DNA of 64,000 bases, from NCBI GenBank assembly GCA_017656265.1, contig JACDOD010000001.1, positions 496,001 to 560,000 of the forward strand, in the 5' to 3' direction. This DNA is from Bacillaceae bacterium. GTDB lineage: Bacteria > Bacillota > Bacilli > Bacillales > Alkalibacillaceae. This document shows, in pieces, positions 20,600 to 30,685 of the stretch (position 1 is its first letter; each line of letters begins with the position of its first letter). Below the pieces are notes generated by a model that searched no databases, had not been told where the DNA came from, and saw only the letters and a list, made by a program, of their open reading frames with translations. The position numbers were made by a program, and so were the translations under genes.

Positions 20600-21564
20600 C
20601 TTTCATTCAAACGAAATTGATCGTCCCATGGTTTAACTTTTTCAACAATCCGTAATTTGGCTGACCTCGATCTTCTGTTTTCCTTAATTTCCTCGTCTGC
20701 CGGGACAATTGGTTTTTTCGTGATTAATTTAAAAGGAGGTTCCACCTGTTCCGGGAGCAGAGGTACATCTTTTGGAACCGGCGGTGGAGTGCTCCACTTT
20801 TTCATAGACTTTTTGCAGATCCGATCTTCCAGGGAATGGAATGTAATAACTGCGATCCTGCCTCCAATTGATATAATCTCTGCTGCCTGGTGAAGTGCAT
20901 TTTGGAAAGCTTGCAGTTCATCATTTACCGCAATTCTTATGGCCTGAAATACTCTTCTGGCAGGATGTCCCCCTTTTCTTCTTGCAAAAGCAGGAATGGA
21001 TTCTTTAATGATGTCCACTAGTTCAAATGTCGTTTCAATCGGTCTCTCTTGCCTTTTCTGCTCGATTTTTCGGGCAATTTGCTTTGAAAACTTTTCTTCA
21101 CCGTAACGAAAAAAAATTTTGATAAGTTCTTCATATGACCAATGATTCACCACATCATAAGCGGTAAGTTCCTGCTGCCGGTTCATTCGCATATCCAGGG
21201 GGGCATCTTCCTGATAACTGAATCCCCTCTCCTTTTGGTCTAATTGTGGAGAGGAGACACCCAGATCAAAAAGCACTCCGTCAATTGAATTTATTTGATA
21301 TTCTGCCAGTTTTTCTTTCAGATGCTGAAAATTGGAATGGATAAATACACAGTTGGTCTCGAATCCCTTTAACCGTTCTTTTGCATGATTCAACGCGATT
21401 TGATCCTGGTCAAAGCCGATCAGTTTCCCCTGATGCCCAAGCCGTTTCGCAATTTCCTCAGCATGTCCCGCCCCGCCAAGGGTACAATCTACATAAGTCC
21501 CGTCAGGCTTGATATGTAATCCTTCAATTGTCTCTTGTTTTAACACACTATAATGTTCGAACAT
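20587..21564 (-). CDS. rsmH: 16S rRNA (cytosine(1402)-N(4))-methyltransferase RsmH
   Basis: [39 protein letters not shown]. Confidence 0.98.
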   Translation of the reverse strand: MFEHYSVLKQETIEGLHIKPDGTYVDCTLGGAGHAEEIAKRLGHQGKLIGFDQDQIALNHAKERLKGFETNCVFIHSNFQHLKEKLAEYQINSIDGVLFDLGVSSPQLDQKERGFSYQEDAPLDMRMNRQQELTAYDVVNHWSYEELIKIFFRYGEEKFSKQIARKIEQKRQERPIETTFELVDIIKESIPAFARRKGGHPARRVFQAIRIAVNDELQAFQNALHQAAEIISIGGRIAVITFHSLEDRICKKSMKKWSTPPPVPKDVPLLPEQVEPPFKLITKKPIVPADEEIKENRRSRSAKLRIVEKVKPWDDQFRLNERWNS

Positions 21565-21583
21565 GCTTTCACCTGCTTATTGT

Positions 21584-22015
21584 TTAAATGTCAAAATCCA
21601 TCATGTTCTCAGCAATTTCTGCGAATGATTCTTCTGATTCTTCGAAGTAAGTTTCCCACTGTTCCTTAGCCCAGAACTCGATGCGATTGGATACTCCGAT
21701 CACGACACATTCTTTATCCAGACGGGCGTAAGTTCTCAAAGGGGATGGGATATTTATTCTGCCCTGCTTATCAACTTCACATTCAACAGCACCTGAAAAG
21801 AAAAAGCGGGTAAAGGCACGGGCATCTTTTTTCGTAAGGGGGAGCTTTTTAAGTTTGTTCTCCAAATGGTGCCACTCGTCCATGGGGTAAGCAAACAAAC
21901 ATTGATCCAGGCCGCGGGTTAATACGAAGCTCGATCCGAGACCTTCACGGAATTTAGCAGGGACAATAATTCTGCCCTTAGTATCAATATTGTGCTGAAA
22001 CTCCCCCATGAACAT
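21584..22015 (-). CDS. mraZ: Division/cell wall cluster transcriptional repressor MraZ (start revised to 22015)
   Basis: [24 protein letters not shown]; first gene of dcw cluster. Track ORF extends to 22060 through the candidate operator. Confidence 0.96.
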   Translation of the reverse strand: MFMGEFQHNIDTKGRIIVPAKFREGLGSSFVLTRGLDQCLFAYPMDEWHHLENKLKKLPLTKKDARAFTRFFFSGAVECEVDKQGRINIPSPLRTYARLDKECVVIGVSNRIEFWAKEQWETYFEESEESFAEIAENMMDFDI

Positions 22016-22046
22016 ATAGACCGCCCCACTTTTTAAAATAAGTTTA

Positions 22047-22070
22047 CCACATTCCCCCACTTTCCACCAC
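22047..22070 (-). promoter_or_regulatory. Candidate MraZ-binding direct repeats (GTGG x3, exact 10-bp period)
   Basis: Plus-strand CCAC ending at 22050, 22060 and 22070; a further CCAC at 22026-22029. Confidence 0.7.
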
Positions 22071-22101
22071 TTTATTTTTTATTTTCTCCACAAAACATAA
22101 A

Positions 22102-22130
22102 AAATCCTGCCTTTGACTCAGGCAGGATTT
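22102..22130 (-). terminator. Terminator downstream of bshC
   Basis: AAATCCTGCC-TGAGTCAAA-GGCAGGATTT plus T run on minus strand. Confidence 0.8.
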
Positions 22131-22218
22131 CATAAAATTTGCAGCTATAATGCAGAAATATTCAGGAGTGTCCCGTTTACATGGTTATCGGTGGTAGATG
22201 GTGGGGGATTTTCACAGA

Positions 22219-23841
22219 TTAAAAATAAACAAAATAATGCCCTTCTTCCCAGTTTAAATTCTGAGCGGTTAAGTCATTTAGCCAGCTTTTCCCTGACTGA
22301 TTGAGAAAATAGACCACATTCCAGCTTCGTTCCTGTAAAGCGCCTTCCGGATGCAGCATAACATCCAGCCAGTCAAACTTCCTCATGGTCCGTTCGTGTT
22401 TCATCTCGAGTTCATGAAGTATTCTCTGCTCCAGATATTCCACTTCCCTAAACAAATGAAATAAATTTTTTTCCGCAAGCTCTCCAAGATCTGATTGAAC
22501 TTCCATGGCCAGTTTTTTTAACGGGCGATGAGCTTTTTCAATAGTGAACTTCAAATGATCGGCCATCATCTCAACAGGTGCCGTCATCTGCTGTTTGAGC
22601 CAGATCTGTTTATCTGCACCCACCCCCATGTTGACTGCATGTTCAGCTTTTATCCCAAGAGAGTGCAGCCATTTTTCTGATTGCCGGTCAATAATGGTAA
22701 AAGAGATACGCGGAACCACAGGAGGCATGGTTAAGTTTAACGATTCAAAAGCAGGCTTTAAAGCTGAACAATAACTGACTTCACCGGGCCCAACTACAAA
22801 TGCCAGTACCGGGAGCAAGTATTCCTGCATAACTGGACGCGTGACCACATTATTACTCAAACGGGACGGATTATTTTCTGCCTCTTTCTTTAACTCTTCT
22901 CTTGTAAACTGGCACTCTTTGTTTTTGCCGGACCAGCGCCCCTCTTCATCCACCTGAAGAAGTACCCTTTCGCCATCCTTCAGATAAAATAGATGGCCAT
23001 CATTAGGCTGGCAATCCAAAGAAATGAAATATCCTTCCCTGGCATTTTTGTAGATGGCTTCCGTAACTCCAGACGCAATATCAGCCTGATGATCAATCAT
23101 GTTTAAAAAGTATTCCTTTTCCAGTTCCCGAATTTCTGGCGCATTGGAATCAAGGAGCACAACCCCTTCGGAAAACAAATAAAAAATAGTGCGCGCAAAA
23201 AAATCGACCATTGTTTTACTCTCATCCAGCAATCCTTTCAGATTCAAAAACAGATCTTTCGTATAGGCTGTTTCATCCAGGTTCTGAAAAATTCGGTTTA
23301 ACCAGGCTTCAGCTTTCTCCTGATTGAGTTCAATCGAAGAAACCGGCTCTTTTTTCAGCTGCTTTTGTCCAATTTTATATTTTTTCATTCTGGATTGGAC
23401 TGGGAGCATAATGTGGTTAACTTCTTCAAAATCGTGATCTTCTCCAGCAATCCAGAAAACCGGGACAACTGGAACGTTAAGAGACTCTTCAAACTGACGC
23501 GCCATTTGAATAATGGTAACAATCTTATGAATCGTATAAAGCGGGCCAGTCAAAAGACCAGCCTGCTGCCCTCCGACCACTACAACAGCATTTTCGTCTT
23601 TCAGCCGTTCAATATTAGCGAGTGTCTCTTCGGATGCTCCCCATTTCTGATTGGCTTCTTTCAGGCGATCTGCCAGTTCGTTTCGTTTATACTGACGTTT
23701 TCTTAAGTCTTTCAGCCGTTCAGTATAGGTATCCGGATCATAAGGATCATAATGAAAGTTGGACATAACAAAGGGAGAGCGCTTTCGGTAATCATGAATC
23801 ATCTTCGACCCATTCTGTAGTTTATGTGGCTGTAACCGCAT
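22219..23841 (-). CDS. bshC: Bacillithiol biosynthesis cysteine-adding enzyme BshC
   Basis: VVVVGGQQAGLLTGPLYTIHK, WIAGEDHDFEEVNH; ortholog position of yllA. Confidence 0.96.
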   Translation of the reverse strand: MRLQPHKLQNGSKMIHDYRKRSPFVMSNFHYDPYDPDTYTERLKDLRKRQYKRNELADRLKEANQKWGASEETLANIERLKDENAVVVVGGQQAGLLTGPLYTIHKIVTIIQMARQFEESLNVPVVPVFWIAGEDHDFEEVNHIMLPVQSRMKKYKIGQKQLKKEPVSSIELNQEKAEAWLNRIFQNLDETAYTKDLFLNLKGLLDESKTMVDFFARTIFYLFSEGVVLLDSNAPEIRELEKEYFLNMIDHQADIASGVTEAIYKNAREGYFISLDCQPNDGHLFYLKDGERVLLQVDEEGRWSGKNKECQFTREELKKEAENNPSRLSNNVVTRPVMQEYLLPVLAFVVGPGEVSYCSALKPAFESLNLTMPPVVPRISFTIIDRQSEKWLHSLGIKAEHAVNMGVGADKQIWLKQQMTAPVEMMADHLKFTIEKAHRPLKKLAMEVQSDLGELAEKNLFHLFREVEYLEQRILHELEMKHERTMRKFDWLDVMLHPEGALQERSWNVVYFLNQSGKSWLNDLTAQNLNWEEGHYFVYF

Positions 23842-23919
23842 GTAACCTTCTCCTTTAACTCTTATGTATTCTTCTAAGCCATTGTAACGAATTTTAATGT
23901 GGCTTTCATCTTATATGTT

Positions 23920-24303
23920 TTAAATGTCACCTACCCTCTGAAAGATGCCATAACAAATTAAAATGACATACAAAGTGGAAAACAGCAAGAAAGACAGCCG
24001 CAGAAAACCTTTGAACGCCTTAACAAAGACCACTTCCTGTTTTGTTTTCCACTGAAACAAGAGAAAAGCACTGAGCATGAGGATTAGAAAAATAATAATC
24101 CAGGGTAAAAAAGATTGCTCAAAAATGACATAGAGACATGCACTTACACTAAAGATAAATAAGAAGGCGGTCATATCTGATGCGGTATGTATGGCACGTC
24201 TGGGGTGTTTATATATTTTCCTGGCCAGGACAAAAGCTGCTATCCATACGGGAATTGGTAACGTAATGAGTAAAGCAAAAAACGTAATGAATAATCCCAT
24301 CAT
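23920..24303 (-). CDS. DUF3397 family membrane protein
   Basis: Four-TM small protein between panE and bshC, typical Bacillaceae context. Confidence 0.75.
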   Translation of the reverse strand: MMGLFITFFALLITLPIPVWIAAFVLARKIYKHPRRAIHTASDMTAFLFIFSVSACLYVIFEQSFLPWIIIFLILMLSAFLLFQWKTKQEVVFVKAFKGFLRLSFLLFSTLYVILICYGIFQRVGDI

Positions 24304-25193
24304 TTTTCACCTTCCTCCTGAGTCTTAAGTTCCAGGGCTTTGATTCCGTTATAAACAAACTCCGTATAAGGAAGGGGGTGCATTGAATGGGTCAGCAGAT
24401 AGCCCGATATGGCTTCGATTTCTGTTTCCTGGCCCCTTTCCAGGTCAGTATACATAGAGGTTTTGTTTTCTTTTGTACGGTCGGCAACACGTATGACTTG
24501 CTCCCACATTTCCTGTTCATCCAATGCTAAAACATCACAGGCTTCCCTGCAAAGATTTTTTGCCAGCTTTTGAATAGGAGCCAGGGTCAAAATTTCACCA
24601 TTTTTGATTTTGAACAAAGCAGTTAAAGGATTAATGGCTGCGTTCACAACTAACTTTCTTTTTAAGATTTTGATCCAGTCTGACTCATATATGACCGGAA
24701 ATTCTGGATGGTTTAACTGTGACAGCATCGGTTTGATTTGGTCATCAGAATGAAGATTGTACGACCCTGCTAAAATTTTCCCTTCGCCTGTATGTTTAAC
24801 GGTAAAATCATTCACGCGGAGAGCTCCATGGTCCACCGCTCCGATCCATACGGGCTGCTGAATGGCTTTCACAGATTCCAGGTGTCCCATGCCATTTTGT
24901 AAAAATAAAACAGGCATAGTTGAAACACGATTTTCCTTGATGAGGCTTACTGCGTGATGTAACTGCGGCTGTTTTACACAAACAATCAGCAGCTCATGTT
25001 CTTGCATTTGGTCTGCTAATCTCGCCTTAACAGGAAAAGACTTGCCCTCTGGCAAAAGATGTACTCCGTTTTTATTTAAATGGTCCACCTGTTCTTCTCG
25101 CTGAACATAGCAATGAATTTCATGTCCGTGTTTACTCAAATAAGCGGAAATCAGCAATCCAATTGATCCAGCACCCACTATACCGATGTTCAT
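24300..25193 (-). CDS. panE: 2-dehydropantoate 2-reductase
   Basis: MNIGIVGAGSIGLLISAYLS Rossmann motif; KLVVNAAINPLTAL. Confidence 0.93.
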   Translation of the reverse strand: MNIGIVGAGSIGLLISAYLSKHGHEIHCYVQREEQVDHLNKNGVHLLPEGKSFPVKARLADQMQEHELLIVCVKQPQLHHAVSLIKENRVSTMPVLFLQNGMGHLESVKAIQQPVWIGAVDHGALRVNDFTVKHTGEGKILAGSYNLHSDDQIKPMLSQLNHPEFPVIYESDWIKILKRKLVVNAAINPLTALFKIKNGEILTLAPIQKLAKNLCREACDVLALDEQEMWEQVIRVADRTKENKTSMYTDLERGQETEIEAISGYLLTHSMHPLPYTEFVYNGIKALELKTQEEGEK

Positions 25194-25325
25194 GTCCGAT
25201 CCCTTCCTTTTTTTCCAGCGGCCTCAACTGCTTATTTTATCAAATTTTGTCATTAAAACGAATATATTGAACTATATTATGGCTAAAAATCATTAGATAA
25301 ACAAATGATCCGCAGGGAAAGAAAA

Positions 25326-25347
25326 GAAATGAATATATATTCATTTC
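25326..25347. promoter_or_regulatory. Perfect 22-bp palindrome, candidate operator upstream of ylbP
   Basis: GAAATGAATAT|ATATTCATTTC; overlaps/abuts a possible -35 for TATAAT at 25367-25372. Confidence 0.5.
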
Positions 25348-25413
25348 AATCAATATTTTTTTATTATATAATGAATGTGAAGGAGTAAACAGGGTGTGAA
25401 GGGGGCCAACAAA

Positions 25414-25902
25414 ATGGAAGAACTAAAAGTAGAACGATTGTTGATTAATTACAAAACACTGGAGGACTTTAAAAAATTTAAAGAATACGGTATCCAGGAA
25501 CTGTCCATGCTTGAAGATCTTCAGAACAACATTGTTGAAAACGACAGTGAATCCCCATTTTATGGAATATACTTTGGCAATTCTCTAGTAGCCCGAATGA
25601 GTTTATACAAAGTAGACCAAAAATATGATCAGTATTTTGATCCGCCACAGGACTATCTGGAATTGTGGAAACTGGAAGTATTGCCTGACTTTAGAGGGAA
25701 AGGTTTAGGAAAAAAGCTGGTCGATTTTGCAAAAAGCTTTCAATTGCCTATTAAAACGAATCCGAGAATTAATTCCCACGGTTTCTGGGAAAAGATGGAT
25801 TTTCAAAAAGTAACCTATAATATGGAACGTGATCTGGGAGCCAATCCTCTCATATGGCTACCTGAAGGAGTAAAAGAGAAGGAAACAAAGAAACAAGGCT
25901 GA
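25414..25902 (+). CDS. ylbP: GNAT family N-acetyltransferase YlbP
   Basis: MEELKVERLLINYKTLEDFKKFKEYGIQELSMLEDLQ; RGKGLGKKLVDFA acetyl-CoA loop. Start revised from 25396. Confidence 0.88.
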   Translation: MEELKVERLLINYKTLEDFKKFKEYGIQELSMLEDLQNNIVENDSESPFYGIYFGNSLVARMSLYKVDQKYDQYFDPPQDYLELWKLEVLPDFRGKGLGKKLVDFAKSFQLPIKTNPRINSHGFWEKMDFQKVTYNMERDLGANPLIWLPEGVKEKETKKQG

Positions 25903-25927
25903 TAAGCATTCAGCCTTGTTTCTTTGT
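25885..25927. terminator. Bidirectional terminator, perfect 18-bp stem overlapping both convergent CDS ends
   Basis: ACAAAGAAACAAGGCTGA-TAAGCAT-TCAGCCTTGTTTCTTTGT. Confidence 0.85.
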
Positions 25928-26389
25928 CTGACGGACTTGAAAAAGCATATCTTCCATGGTTTGAATGACTTGCTCATACTGCTTTAACCGATTCCTAAGC
26001 TGCTCATTTTCTCTCATAATCTCCCGGACATTCCCGAACTTATCATTCGAGTGGTCATGGTATGAATTGTTTTTCATTCTGGTTAGCAGGTGGATGGCCT
26101 CATCAATTGCGTTACCCGGGCTTTGATGGGTAATAGTCTCATGATTGGATCTAGTCGGATGATCTCTTTTCCTGCGCTCTTCTTTTGCGTTTTGGATTTC
26201 TTTTTCGTATTGTTTTCTCACCGTTGCATTCCAGCGAAATCCACAGGCAGCCTTTGTGCGAGACAGCTGTCTGGCAACCTGTTCAAATGCCTCTAGCTGT
26301 GTTTTACCTTCCCGGATATAATTGAGAACCGTTTTGGCTAACAGTAAATCTTCTTCTTCTGTCCATGCATCCTGGCGATTTTGACCCAT
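25910..26389 (-). CDS. rsfA: RsfA family transcriptional regulator
   Basis: [39 protein letters not shown] Myb/SANT-like; ylbO position. Confidence 0.93.
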   Translation of the reverse strand: MGQNRQDAWTEEEDLLLAKTVLNYIREGKTQLEAFEQVARQLSRTKAACGFRWNATVRKQYEKEIQNAKEERRKRDHPTRSNHETITHQSPGNAIDEAIHLLTRMKNNSYHDHSNDKFGNVREIMRENEQLRNRLKQYEQVIQTMEDMLFQVRQTKKQG

Positions 26390-26453
26390 TCTATCCCTCC
26401 TATTTCTTTTACTATGAATCTATGCAAGAAATAGGAGTAATAGACGGATGTAT

Positions 26454-27215
26454 CTATTTTTTTCTGAAAAAGTCCTCTACAGCCTTTTTATGAGGTTCTG
26501 AATCCCAGAGTTTCGAACAGCTCTGCACTTCTCTCTCCATTTCTTCATAAAGTCTGGTAAGTGATAGTTGAGAGAGATACTGTTTTTTAAATGTGCGCAT
26601 CTGTTCTGAATATTTTTCAATGAACGGCGAAAGAATCTTCGACAAATCATTCCATTGATCATCCGGTATAATCCGGTCAATCCATCCCCATTCTTTCAAC
26701 TTCTCCGCATCGTAAACTTCAGAAGTGATCAGCCAGTGATGAGCTTTGACAGGAGAAATGCGCTGATACAGCAGGGCTCCTCCTCCCCATCCAGGAGTAA
26801 TGCCCAGCTTCCCCTGAACAAATCCAAAGTTTGTGTTTTCACGCGCATAGCGAAAATCACATGATGTTGCTAGCTCACATCCTCCGCCGCGGGCAGCTCC
26901 GTTTAAAAGACAAATGGTCGGAACAGGGAATGTCGCAATATCATAGAGTACGTTTTTCATAGCACTGAGCGTTCGATAGGATTCCATCTCTGACATTTCG
27001 CCATGAAAATCTTTTAAATCCCCTCCTGAGCAAAAAGCGCGGTCTCCTGCTCCGGTGATAACCAGACATTTAATATCTTCTTTTTCTGCCTGTTTGAGTG
27101 CTTCACCTAATTCTTCGGACATTTGTAGGGAAACGGCATTTCGTTTTTCTGGACGGTTCAGACGAATGAGTACATAACCAGAAGAATCCGTTTCATAAGA
27201 AATGGTTTCAAACAT
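26454..27215 (-). CDS. Enoyl-CoA hydratase/isomerase family protein
   Basis: NRPEKRNAVSLQM, GAGDRAFCSGGDLKDF, crotonase fold motifs. Confidence 0.92.
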   Translation of the reverse strand: MFETISYETDSSGYVLIRLNRPEKRNAVSLQMSEELGEALKQAEKEDIKCLVITGAGDRAFCSGGDLKDFHGEMSEMESYRTLSAMKNVLYDIATFPVPTICLLNGAARGGGCELATSCDFRYARENTNFGFVQGKLGITPGWGGGALLYQRISPVKAHHWLITSEVYDAEKLKEWGWIDRIIPDDQWNDLSKILSPFIEKYSEQMRTFKKQYLSQLSLTRLYEEMEREVQSCSKLWDSEPHKKAVEDFFRKK

Positions 27216-27268
27216 AGATCTTCCCCCTTTTTTATCCGCAGCAGTACAATCTGTTTTTACGTGCTAAA

Positions 27269-27295
27269 AAACCCTTGCTTATCCAGCAAGGGTTT
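27269..27295 (-). terminator. Terminator downstream of rpmF
   Basis: AAACCCTTGCT-GGATA-AGCAAGGGTTT. Confidence 0.8.
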
Positions 27296-27305
27296 AAGAA
27301 CAAAC

Positions 27306-27479
27306 TTATTTTTCTACCACTTGTTTTCCATTATAGTGACCGCAGTTTTTGCAGACATGATGCGATTTTGTATATTCACCGCAGTTCTGGCATTCTACCA
27401 TGCCTGGCATATGAAGCTTCTTATGAGTGCGGCGCTGACGCTTTACTTTTTTTGATGTTCTTCTAAAAGGTACTGCCAT
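27306..27479 (-). CDS. rpmF: 50S ribosomal protein L32 (57 aa, Cys4 zinc-ribbon type)
   Basis: Hand translation [57 protein letters not shown]; below the ORF-track length cut-off. Confidence 0.98.
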   Translation of the reverse strand: MAVPFRRTSKKVKRQRRTHKKLHMPGMVECQNCGEYTKSHHVCKNCGHYNGKQVVEK

Positions 27480-27514
27480 GTGTTACACCTCCCTAGACAA
27501 TCTGATCCTAACCT

Positions 27515-28039
27515 TTATTCCTCATTTTCATCAAAAAACTGTTGTAACTTTGCAAGCCTGGGATCTACTTTCTCCTCTTTAACTTCGGATTCAGGCTCAT
27601 CATCCATTAGCTGCCAGTCTTTTCCTTCAAAAGGAGTCTGACTGCCTTCTTGATCAGCATCATCCGCAAAAACTTGCAAAGGAACTTCCAATAAAACATT
27701 TTCCTTTATATATGGCGTTAAGTCAAGCACTTCTCCATCGACTTTATGCACTTCATTATCGTCACCCCTGTCATAAGGAGAAGTTGTAAAAAGTTCAAAT
27801 GCCTCAACGGAAAATGGATAATGAACATCAGCCAGCGTCCGTGCACAGGGCAAAACCATTTCTCCGGTAATAGTAAAATCCACTGAAATTTGGTCGCCCC
27901 TTACCGTTGCTTCTCCCTTAACATGAACAGGGGGAAGTTTACGGATGTCATTGTTCTGATGTTCCAGCTCTGAAATATCGACATCACCTTCAAATTGATA
28001 TGGCGACTGTCTCTTCAGCTGCATAAGAGGGAACTTCAT
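27515..28039 (-). CDS. YceD family protein (DUF177)
   Basis: Upstream of rpmF; CARTLADVHYPFSVEAFELF pattern. Confidence 0.93.
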   Translation of the reverse strand: MKFPLMQLKRQSPYQFEGDVDISELEHQNNDIRKLPPVHVKGEATVRGDQISVDFTITGEMVLPCARTLADVHYPFSVEAFELFTTSPYDRGDDNEVHKVDGEVLDLTPYIKENVLLEVPLQVFADDADQEGSQTPFEGKDWQLMDDEPESEVKEEKVDPRLAKLQQFFDENEE

Positions 28040-28274
28040 ATTATCACCTCAAGACAACAAAAGTAATTTTAAAAGGAAAAAGAAGTTTTGTCAATATTTT
28101 TTCTTAACACTACTAGTGTGTCCAAAAAACAGTAAATTTTCCAGAATCAAATCATCTTTTTCTGTACTCTATCTTACATCCGCTTCTTTTGCAAATATTC
28201 CGATAGAGACTTGACATTTTTTCAAACTTCCTTCTCAATAAAAGACAGATACTAAACTTGAGGAGCGCAGGATT

Positions 28275-29498
28275 ATGGATGCATGTGGGGTCATTGTTGA
28301 GTACAATCCTTTTCATAACGGACATGTTTACCACCTCGAGCAGTCGAAACAAAAAACAAATAAAGACTGTATGATTGCTGTAATGAGCGGTAATTTTCTT
28401 CAGCGAGGAGAACCGGCCATTATTGATAAGTGGCACCGGGCTAAAGCAGCTTTAATGACAGGAGTTGATCTTGTAGCCGAATTGCCCTATGTATATGCTG
28501 TACAGCACGCTGATTTATTCGCAAAAGGGGCTGTCCTGACGTTAAACGCCTTAAAGGTTGACACGATTTGCTTCGGAAGCGAGAATGGTGAAATCAGCCC
28601 ATTTTTCAAAGCCTATGAACAGTATAACCAATACAAAGATATATTTCGGGATGAATTAAAGAAGGCACTGTCCAGCGGAGTATCTTTCCCTGAAGCCAGC
28701 CGGCGGGCTTATCAAAAAATCTTCCTCACCACTGATGAGTTGGATTTATCCCAGCCTAACAACATTTTAGGATTCAGTTATGTCAAAACAATGCTGGACT
28801 ACGGCACCCGGGTACAGCCCGAAACCATTAAACGGACAAAAAGCGGTTATCATGACGAAGAGATCAATCATCAGATCGCCAGTGCTACCAGTATTCGAAA
28901 AGAAATTTTAGCGAATCATGAGATGACGGAAAGAGCCAGAGTGGCTTTGCCAGAAGCTACTTTTCAGGCTCTGGAGGTGTATAGGGATCAGGCTGGAATG
29001 TGGCATCATTGGGAGATGTATTTTCCGTTTTTACAGCATATCGTCCTTACAAGAAGTGAAGAAGAGCTCAGGGAAATTCATGGAGTGGAGGAAGGCCTGG
29101 AATTTCGCCTAAAGAACACCGTATCCAGGGCGACATCCTATAAAGACTGGATGGAGAAGCTGAAGACGAAGCGATATACCTGGACAAGGCTTCAGCGAAT
29201 GTTTGCACACTTATTGACGAACAGCAAAAAGTCTGAGATTCAGGCAATACATGAGCAGCCTGACGTGCCCTATGTAAGAATTCTGGGTATGACTGAAAAA
29301 GGAAAACAATATTTAAATCAAATCAAAAAAGAGCTGGAAGTACCAATGATTTCTCAGCTGCAGCAATATCATCATCCAGCATTGACCATTGAAGAACGGG
29401 CCGTTCACAGTTATTATCTCCCTTTACCTGCTGAAAGGCGAATTCATTTTACAAAAAGAGAGATTCAGGCGCCTGTCCTTCTTCAGAAAAACATTTGA
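28275..29498 (+). CDS. tmcAL: tRNA(Met) cytidine acetate ligase (YlbM/TmcAL), nucleotidyltransferase
   Basis: MDACGVIVEYNPFHNGHVYHLEQSK, MSGNFLQRGEPAIIDKW. Confidence 0.95.
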   Translation: MDACGVIVEYNPFHNGHVYHLEQSKQKTNKDCMIAVMSGNFLQRGEPAIIDKWHRAKAALMTGVDLVAELPYVYAVQHADLFAKGAVLTLNALKVDTICFGSENGEISPFFKAYEQYNQYKDIFRDELKKALSSGVSFPEASRRAYQKIFLTTDELDLSQPNNILGFSYVKTMLDYGTRVQPETIKRTKSGYHDEEINHQIASATSIRKEILANHEMTERARVALPEATFQALEVYRDQAGMWHHWEMYFPFLQHIVLTRSEEELREIHGVEEGLEFRLKNTVSRATSYKDWMEKLKTKRYTWTRLQRMFAHLLTNSKKSEIQAIHEQPDVPYVRILGMTEKGKQYLNQIKKELEVPMISQLQQYHHPALTIEERAVHSYYLPLPAERRIHFTKREIQAPVLLQKNI

Positions 29499-29553
29499 GA
29501 CAAGTGACCAACTTTATAAACGAAAACAATCGGTAAATTTTGATTTCATAAAT

Positions 29554-29616
29554 AAAGTCAAGAAATGCCCTGGAGGATAGCAGATTACGGCTGCATAAAG
29601 GGCATATTCTTGACTT
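29554..29616. terminator. Bidirectional terminator between tmcAL and ylbL
   Basis: AAAGTCAAGAAATGCCCT ... AGGGCATATTCTTGACTTT with T run. Confidence 0.75.
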
Positions 29617-29659
29617 TTTTCATGATGCTTATATATGGCGGAATAACTGGGGCATATAA

Positions 29660-30685
29660 TTATGATTTGGGTTCCAGATTTTTCAAATATTGAATCGCAT
29701 CATCAAATGTATCAACCGGAACCACCTTCATGTCCGTCCCTATTTCTTTTGCAGCTTCAAGGGCTTCCTGGTAATTGGACCCCTCTCTTCCCTCCTCATT
29801 TGGAGCAAAGAAAATATCGATCCCCTGTTTATGGGCTGCCACTACTTTCTTATCAATGCCTCCAATCCTTAAAACCTTACCTTCATAGGTGATCTCCCCT
29901 GTTCCTGCCACTTTATATCCTTTAGTTAAATCTTCTTCTGTCAGCTGATCATAAATTTCCAGGCTGAACATTAACCCTGCACTTGGTCCGCCGATATTCC
30001 CGCTATGAAATATAATTGGCGGATCTACTTCTACCTCCCGATCTGTAACAAGGGTTACACCCATGCCAATTTTCTCCGGCATATGAGGAAAAGGAGCCAG
30101 CTCAACTTGTTTAGTCAATTCCTGATCATTGCGAATGATGGTGAGCTGCACAGATTCCCCTTCTTCTTTTCCTTCCACATATTCGATGAGTTCACTCGTT
30201 TGTGTGACCTTCATTCCGTCAATAGAAACAATTTCATCCCCCATTTTAAGAACTTCGTGAGCAGGCATGTTGTCCATAACATTAATGATATACACACCTT
30301 TATATTCTATTTCAATCCGTTTGTTGGCCGCCCGATAGGCAACAACCGTAGCAGCTTCCTGTGAAGATTCCATCAAGTGCAGCTGGGTCTTAAAATATTC
30401 ATCATGACTGACCCCTTCTGGGCGAACCTGTTCCACTGGATAGATGTCATGAAATGGACGGATTTTTGCCCACAAATAATAGGCTGGGGTTGCCGGTCCT
30501 CCACGTACAGTCACCAGATGCATTTCTCCTTCGCTGTCATAACCCCCATCTACTTCTACAACAGGGTCTAAAGCAGAAGCACTGCCCGGCTGATATACAT
30601 AGTACGGCAATTTATAGTATGTCATAAAGATCACGACTGCAATCATAATAGTGGTTGCTATAAAATAACGCCTATTCTTGAACAT
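29660..30685 (-). CDS. ylbL: SepM/YlbL family PDZ-Lon type serine protease
   Basis: PDZ region and Lon-like catalytic motif GGPSAGLMFSLEIYDQ; N-terminal TM. Confidence 0.92.
   Translation of the reverse strand: MFKNRRYFIATTIMIAVVIFMTYYKLPYYVYQPGSASALDPVVEVDGGYDSEGEMHLVTVRGGPATPAYYLWAKIRPFHDIYPVEQVRPEGVSHDEYFKTQLHLMESSQEAATVVAYRAANKRIEIEYKGVYIINVMDNMPAHEVLKMGDEIVSIDGMKVTQTSELIEYVEGKEEGESVQLTIIRNDQELTKQVELAPFPHMPEKIGMGVTLVTDREVEVDPPIIFHSGNIGGPSAGLMFSLEIYDQLTEEDLTKGYKVAGTGEITYEGKVLRIGGIDKKVVAAHKQGIDIFFAPNEEGREGSNYQEALEAAKEIGTDMKVVPVDTFDDAIQYLKNLEPKS

Noticed and set aside
23365-23706. 113-aa plus-strand ORF
   Set aside because: Antisense to bshC.
28152-28436. 94-aa minus-strand ORF
   Set aside because: Antisense overlap with tmcAL start; no supporting features.
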